Part shown: positions 33,710 to 37,267 of the stretch, one piece after another
How the letters are laid out: each line of letters opens with the position of its first letter
Position numbering within the stretch: position 1 is the first letter of the stretch
Source of the DNA: an uncultured Ruthenibacterium sp.
GTDB taxonomy: Bacteria; Bacillota; Clostridia; Oscillospirales; Ruminococcaceae
Direction: 5' to 3'
Length of the DNA: 37,267 bases
Assembly (NCBI GenBank): GCA_944388395.1
Contig: CALXIP010000039.1
Location: forward strand, 1 to 37,267
Notes under the pieces: model-generated
Seen by the model: only the letters and a program-made list of their open reading frames with translations
Told to the model about the DNA's origin: nothing
Database searches by the model: none
Made by a program: the position numbers and the translations under genes

Positions 33710-34294
33710 ATGCAGAACAGACGCGCTCAAAGAGAAGAGCAGATTTACGAAGGACTCCTGCGCCTTTGGACGCAGAACAGCGACCTGCACACAATCACAG
33801 TACAGCAGATTGCCGATGCGGCAGGCATCGGCAAAGGGACCCTGTATGAATATTTTTCGTCCCGGGAAGAGATTTTTGCAAAGGCTTTTCTGTACCGCTT
33901 GGAAAATGAGTTTTCGCATTTGGAAGAATCGCTGCGCAAGACGCAAAGCTTTGAAGAGCGGCTCAAGGTCCTGTTAAGAGCGGCGGATCGTGTTCTGGAA
34001 ATGCAGAATGTAGGCGCGCAGGTATTGGCTGTTTGTTCGGGCGAGACAAATGAACTGGAGCAGTTTTGCACACGGATGAACCGCTCATATGCGCAGCGAG
34101 TGGAAGAGTTGCTGGCACTTACCGTGCAACAGGGCGTAGAGGAAGGTGTTCTGCGTAAACCGGAAAGCATGCGCTATGCAGTGCTTGCCATGTTCAGCGG
34201 ACTGACCGGGTATATTTCTTATCGGCGTGCGCATCCTTCTGAAGAGGGAGTGGAGCAGGATACCATCCAAATTTTGCTGCGTTCTTTACGCTGA
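33710..34294 (+). CDS. TetR/AcrR-family transcriptional repressor
   Basis: A 194-residue regulator. The N-terminal helix-turn-helix is ITVQQIADAAGIGKGTLYEYFSSREEIFAKAF (about residues 29-60), a typical TetR DNA-binding domain; the rest is an all-helical ligand-binding and dimer domain. Of two candidate starts, ATG 33710 is preferred because AGGAGG (33697-33702) is seven bases upstream; ATG 33704 would be only one base from it. It is co-transcribed with the RND gene and probably represses the operon through the palindrome at 29636-29651, relieved by a pump substrate. I see no terminator directly after it. Confidence 0.93.
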   Translation: MQNRRAQREEQIYEGLLRLWTQNSDLHTITVQQIADAAGIGKGTLYEYFSSREEIFAKAFLYRLENEFSHLEESLRKTQSFEERLKVLLRAADRVLEMQNVGAQVLAVCSGETNELEQFCTRMNRSYAQRVEELLALTVQQGVEEGVLRKPESMRYAVLAMFSGLTGYISYRRAHPSEEGVEQDTIQILLRSLR

Positions 34295-34394
34295 TTTTTA
34301 TGATTTTGTAACTTTTTCTGAAAGCATTTTAGCTAAATCCCGAGCGAGGTTTTTGTCGACTTTGTTTAAGGGTGCCAAATCGATGTTTAAGCGA

Positions 34395-34424
34395 TTGACA
34401 AAGCTGCGGGATGGGGTGTAGTGT
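34395..34424 (+). promoter_or_regulatory. Candidate promoter of the ricin-domain gene
   Basis: A perfect TTGACA at 34395-34400 is followed after 18 bases by TAGTGT (34419-34424), a poor -10; TTTAAT at 34424-34429 is too far away. The weak -10 suggests low or activated expression. Confidence 0.45.
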
Positions 34425-34450
34425 TTAATAGTATTAGGAGGTTGATTTTT

Positions 34451-35197
34451 ATGAAAGAAGCGACGAGTAAAAAACCTGTTTCAAATACATGCTATACCAT
34501 TGCTGCCAAGGACGGACGTGTGCTGGAGGTGGCCGATTTTGATCATGCCAGCGGTGCGGCAGTGCAGCTGTGGGAGAGCACCGGCGTGGACAGCCAGAAG
34601 TGGCTGGCGGTCGAAGTGGCCGAAGGTGTGTATAAACTGGAGAATAAGCTGACCGGGAAAGTGCTGGATGTTGCGCAGGCCGGCACGGAGAACGGCTGCT
34701 GGATTCATCAGTGGGATTACATCGGAAAAGACAATCAGCTGTGGCAGTTTGTAGCTGTGCGCGGCGGTTATAAAATTGTGTCCAAAGCATCCGGGAAAGT
34801 TTTGGATATCGTTGACATGAGCATGGAAAACGGTGCGCGCGTTCAGATTTGGGATGATGTGAACGGTGCGATGCAGACCTGGAAATTGACTGCAGTGAAA
34901 GAGCCGAAAAAGGCGGCGGTAAAATCCGAGTCTGCCAAGCCGGCGGCAGAGAAAGCCGCTCCCAAGAAGCGTGTTGCCAAAAAAGCGCCGGTGGCTAAAC
35001 CGGTAGAGAAGACAGTGGCTCAGCCTGTGAAGGAAGAACCTGCGAAAAAAGCAGCGGAAACGGCAAAGCCTGCTGTTGCAGAAAAAGCGGTTGAGCCGGT
35101 AAAATCCGCCGTTGCGAAAAAAACAGCGGAACCTGCCAAGGCACTGGAAAAAGAGCCTGCGGTAAAACGCGGAACCCGTAGCAAACAGCGCAAATAA
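34451..35197 (+). CDS. Ricin-type beta-trefoil protein with histone-H1-like Lys/Ala/Pro tail
   Basis: A 248-residue protein in two parts. Residues 12-147 form a ricin B-type trefoil with one QxW motif per repeat (Q49-K-W51, Q96-L-W98, Q142-T-W144) and the recurring GKVLDV/I segments, the fold that binds sugars in secreted lectins and glycosidases. Residues 148-248 are a low-complexity basic tail of Lys, Ala, Pro and Val repeats (AKPAAEKAAPKKRVAKKAP and similar), ending RGTRSKQRK, much like histone H1 or bacterial H1-like proteins. There is no signal peptide, anchor or sortase motif, so it appears cytoplasmic. AGGAGG at 34436-34441 supports ATG 34451. It is monocistronic with a strong terminator. 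The function is unknown; nucleoid, storage-polymer or RNA binding are possibilities. Confidence 0.88.
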   Translation: MKEATSKKPVSNTCYTIAAKDGRVLEVADFDHASGAAVQLWESTGVDSQKWLAVEVAEGVYKLENKLTGKVLDVAQAGTENGCWIHQWDYIGKDNQLWQFVAVRGGYKIVSKASGKVLDIVDMSMENGARVQIWDDVNGAMQTWKLTAVKEPKKAAVKSESAKPAAEKAAPKKRVAKKAPVAKPVEKTVAQPVKEEPAKKAAETAKPAVAEKAVEPVKSAVAKKTAEPAKALEKEPAVKRGTRSKQRK

Positions 35198-35204
35198 TTC
35201 GATG

Positions 35205-35241
35205 AAATCCCTCTCTCATATGTATGAGAGAGGGATTTTTT
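35205..35241 (+). terminator. Terminator of the ricin-domain gene
   Basis: AAATCCCTCTCTCATA and TATGAGAGAGGGATTT form a perfect 16-pair stem with a two-base centre, followed by more T residues. Confidence 0.93.
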
Positions 35242-35312
35242 GTTGAAGAGGGTTCTTTAACAAAAAATTCTTTCGCCATGGCCTAAAAGCCTGACGCATG
35301 CACGGGTTCACG

Positions 35313-35333
35313 CTCGTCTATATAAAAGACGAG
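35313..35333 (+). promoter_or_regulatory. Hairpin overlapping the ribosome binding site of the GT2 fusion gene
   Basis: CTCGTCT (35313-35319) pairs with AGACGAG (35327-35333) around an ATATAAA loop. The right arm covers the first three bases of GAGGAGG (35331-35337), the ribosome binding site. The loop also contains a TATAAA that could be read as a -10 box, so I cannot tell RNA structure from promoter here. Confidence 0.5.
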
Positions 35334-35346
35334 GAGGATGCGGGGC

Positions 35347-37125
35347 ATGAATTACCAAATTGTAATCCCGGCATATGAACCGGAATTCTGTTTGATCGAC
35401 TATGTAAAAGAGCTGGAAGCAGCCGGCTTTTCCAAGCCTTTGATTGTGGACGACGGAAGCGGTGCTGCGTATGAGACGATATTTTCAACGCTGAAACAGA
35501 TGGGATGTACGGTACTGACACATTCGGTCAACCGGGGCAAAGGAGCGGCCTTGAAAACAGCGTTTCGGTATCTTTTGGATGCGGAAACCGATCTGACCGG
35601 TGTGATTACGGTGGATTGTGACGGACAACATACCGTAAAGGATGTAACGGCGGTAAAGGTTTCTCTCAGCGCCCACCCGGATACGCTGGTATTGGGGTGC
35701 CGCAACTTCGGTAAGAATACACCGGGGCGAAGTGCGCTGGGAAATCGAATGATGTCCTGGGCCATGCGCGTGGTATATGGAATTGACCTGAAAGATACGC
35801 AGACGGGCCTGCGCGGCTTGCCACCGCGGTATCTTGCGCAGATTGCCCAGTTGAAGGGAGACCGCTACGAGTATGAGTTGAATATGCTGCTTTTTGCACG
35901 TCAACAGGCGCTGGACTTTACGGTCGTTCCCATTGACACAGTCTATTTTGACAACAATTCCGGCAGTCACTTTCGCACGATTCGGGATGCGCTGCCGATT
36001 TTGAAATGTGTTTTCAGCGGAATTGTGCAGTACAGTACTGCTGCTGCGCTCTCCGTGGTGGTGGACGTGTTTGTATACTGCATGCTTGTCAAACTGCTTT
36101 TGGCGGGGATGCCGCTGGCCATGCGGTTGACTTTGGCGGCGGCATTGGCCCGCACCATCTCTTCCGGCGTCAATTATCTGTGCAATCGGCAGCTTCCGTA
36201 TGTGCAGGATAAATCCTTCAGCGGTTCATTGCCGCGTTATTACCTGCTTTGGCTGTTTCAGCTTGCAGCGAGTATCGGCGGAGCTTATCTTCTGTGTGTT
36301 TCCACACAGATGGATGAAATGGCGGCAAAACTGCTGGTGGACATCGTGCTGGCTGTGATCAGCTACCAGATTCAATTGCACTGGGTATTTGCCAGAAGAA
36401 AGGAAACGATGCCCCACTGGAACACATTTGGGCGTTTGTTCAAAAGGCTTGTCCGGTTATTTCTCTTTCGCTGGAAATGCGAAGGGACGTCACCTGCCGC
36501 ACCGGTGGTGTATGTGGTGCATCATCAGAATCTGTATGGCCCTGTCCACACAGTGGCGCGGTTGGATAAAACGGTTCATGTGTGGGCGTTGCATGTGTTT
36601 TGCGATCGAACGGAATGCTTTCACCAGTATTATCATTACACCTTTACAGAGCGTTTCGGCTGGCCGAAACCATGCGCATTTTTGGCGGCAGGTTTTTTAT
36701 CATTGGTGGTACCGCCGCTGTTACGAAGCGTGGGTGCGGTTCCGGTTTACCGTGGCAGTGCTGCAGTGCGCAAAACGATGCGCCTTTCTCAGGAGCTTTT
36801 GTTAAAGGGGGAAAGCATCGTTATCTGCCCGGATGTGGATTATGCCAATACAGGTTCCCTGATGGGCGAGACGTACGCAGGATTTCTGGCTTTGGATCAG
36901 TATTACCGCAAAGAAACCGGGCATCCGCTGGCATTTGTTCCGGTTCATTGCAGCTCTGCATATCGAAAAATCTGCATTGGAGAACCAGTCTACTGCACGG
37001 GCTCCAGCCGTAAAGAGCGCCGAAAAGCTGCGCAGATATTGGCGCACCGAGTCAATGTGATGGCTTGCAGTTGCGGAGACGCCTTCCTTCGTGATACGGA
37101 ACGGCAGAATCCCGTATTGGAATAA
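35347..37125 (+). CDS. GT2 glycosyltransferase - GtrA - acyltransferase-like fusion protein
   Basis: A 592-residue three-part protein. Residues 1 to about 215 are a GT-A fold family 2 glycosyltransferase of the dolichyl-phosphate-mannose-synthase type (VIPAYEP, D35-D36-G37-S38, D90-C-D92-G-Q-H, DTQTGLRG). Residues 218-345 are a GtrA-like domain with four membrane segments, the group thought to move lipid-linked sugars across the membrane. Residues 375-585 look like an LPLAT/PlsC-type acyltransferase: the HHQNLYGP block (from H392) stands where NHxxxxD is expected, and ICPDVDY near 490 replaces the usual FPEGTR. The departures from both motifs mean that the activity is uncertain. ATG 35347 is preferred, since GAGGAGG ends directly against the earlier ATG 35338. 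A role in glycolipid or teichoic-acid decoration is inferred. Confidence 0.85.
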   Translation: MNYQIVIPAYEPEFCLIDYVKELEAAGFSKPLIVDDGSGAAYETIFSTLKQMGCTVLTHSVNRGKGAALKTAFRYLLDAETDLTGVITVDCDGQHTVKDVTAVKVSLSAHPDTLVLGCRNFGKNTPGRSALGNRMMSWAMRVVYGIDLKDTQTGLRGLPPRYLAQIAQLKGDRYEYELNMLLFARQQALDFTVVPIDTVYFDNNSGSHFRTIRDALPILKCVFSGIVQYSTAAALSVVVDVFVYCMLVKLLLAGMPLAMRLTLAAALARTISSGVNYLCNRQLPYVQDKSFSGSLPRYYLLWLFQLAASIGGAYLLCVSTQMDEMAAKLLVDIVLAVISYQIQLHWVFARRKETMPHWNTFGRLFKRLVRLFLFRWKCEGTSPAAPVVYVVHHQNLYGPVHTVARLDKTVHVWALHVFCDRTECFHQYYHYTFTERFGWPKPCAFLAAGFLSLVVPPLLRSVGAVPVYRGSAAVRKTMRLSQELLLKGESIVICPDVDYANTGSLMGETYAGFLALDQYYRKETGHPLAFVPVHCSSAYRKICIGEPVYCTGSSRKERRKAAQILAHRVNVMACSCGDAFLRDTERQNPVLE

Positions 37126-37163
37126 AAATCCCCTCTGTTTCAACAACAGAGGGGATCTTTTAT
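37126..37163. terminator. Bidirectional terminator at the end of the GT2 fusion gene
   Basis: AAAATCCCCTCTGTT pairs with AACAGAGGGGAT-CTTTT around a five-base loop. It overlaps the last codon of the converging methyltransferase gene. Confidence 0.9.
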
Positions 37164-37267
37164 TTTGTGCGATGTGATGCTTCCAAATCCAGCAAAAACT
37201 GCTTTAACGAAAGTCCACAGGCATAACCGGTCAAACGGCCGTTTGAGCCGATGACCCGGTGGCAGGG
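37160..37267 (-). CDS. ogt: O6-methylguanine-DNA methyltransferase, C-terminal part (truncated by window edge)
   Basis: Read on the - strand from the right edge, the frame gives [18 protein letters not shown], then [11 protein letters not shown] and a TAA stop at 37162-37160. The PCHRV motif contains the acceptor cysteine of Ada/Ogt/MGMT suicide enzymes, which remove alkyl groups from O6 of guanine in DNA. The rest of the active-site helix and the N-terminus lie beyond the window. The 36 codons visible are too few to tell Ogt from the C-terminal half of an Ada protein. It converges with the GT2 fusion gene. Confidence 0.9.
   Translation of the reverse strand, partial: PCHRVIGSNGRLTGYACGLSLKQFLLDLEASHRTK

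Overview
The window looks like a chromosomal housekeeping region of an anaerobic, spore-forming low-GC-phylum Firmicute (Clostridia), most likely an Oscillospiraceae/Ruminococcaceae-type gut bacterium. The grounds are the gene order recJ-rsh-dtd-MBL hydrolase-hemZ, the mazG-rqcP-yabP-yabQ-divIC-S1 cluster that includes two spore genes, a long-form hibernation factor, a CdaA/CdaR pair, and strong GGAGG ribosome binding sites with TTGACA/TATAAT-type promoters. The base composition appears moderately GC-rich by eye, which fits that group better than classical Clostridium. Nearly everything is on the + strand. I see no tRNA, rRNA, CRISPR array, insertion sequence or prophage gene.

Layout. 1-245 is the tail of GAPDH with its terminator. 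453-3162 is a cytosine salvage operon (codB, codA) with its own promoter and a terminator placed inside the leader, suggesting attenuation. 3202-4756 holds a small membrane protein and a fused ispDF. 4790-10843 has cdaA-cdaR (c-di-AMP synthesis and its regulator), an FAD dehydrogenase, and two tandem XpaC-like membrane proteins. It runs with no visible terminator into recJ, rsh (relA/spoT), dtd, an MBL hydrolase, hemZ, a uridine-kinase-like protein and a zinc-ribbon protein (to 18925).

19071-22314 is the mazG-hup-rqcP-yabP-yabQ-divIC-S1 cluster. It is cut by terminators and apparently driven by at least three promoters, so spore genes (yabP, yabQ) and vegetative genes (divIC, S1) are separated. 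22391-25336 carries hpf, a small membrane protein on the - strand, an rRNA methyltransferase and a zinc-ribbon membrane protein. htpG (- strand) has a perfect CIRCE operator.

27412-37267 is the more unusual part. It holds a VanY-type carboxypeptidase with a roughly 400-residue disordered cytoplasmic arm, then an RND exporter with a long coiled-coil insertion, followed by its TetR regulator and preceded by a palindromic operator. Next come a ricin-type beta-trefoil protein with a histone-H1-like tail and no signal peptide, and a three-part fusion (GT2 glycosyltransferase, GtrA, acyltransferase-like). The window ends in the C-terminal part of an O6-methylguanine-DNA methyltransferase on the - strand.

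No complete new defence or mobile system is visible. The best candidates for undescribed biology are the ricin/H1-tail protein, the GT2-GtrA-acyltransferase fusion, the tandem XpaC-like pair, the motif-bearing VanY arm and the codBA leader. All functional statements come from reading motifs and gene order by eye; no database search was run.
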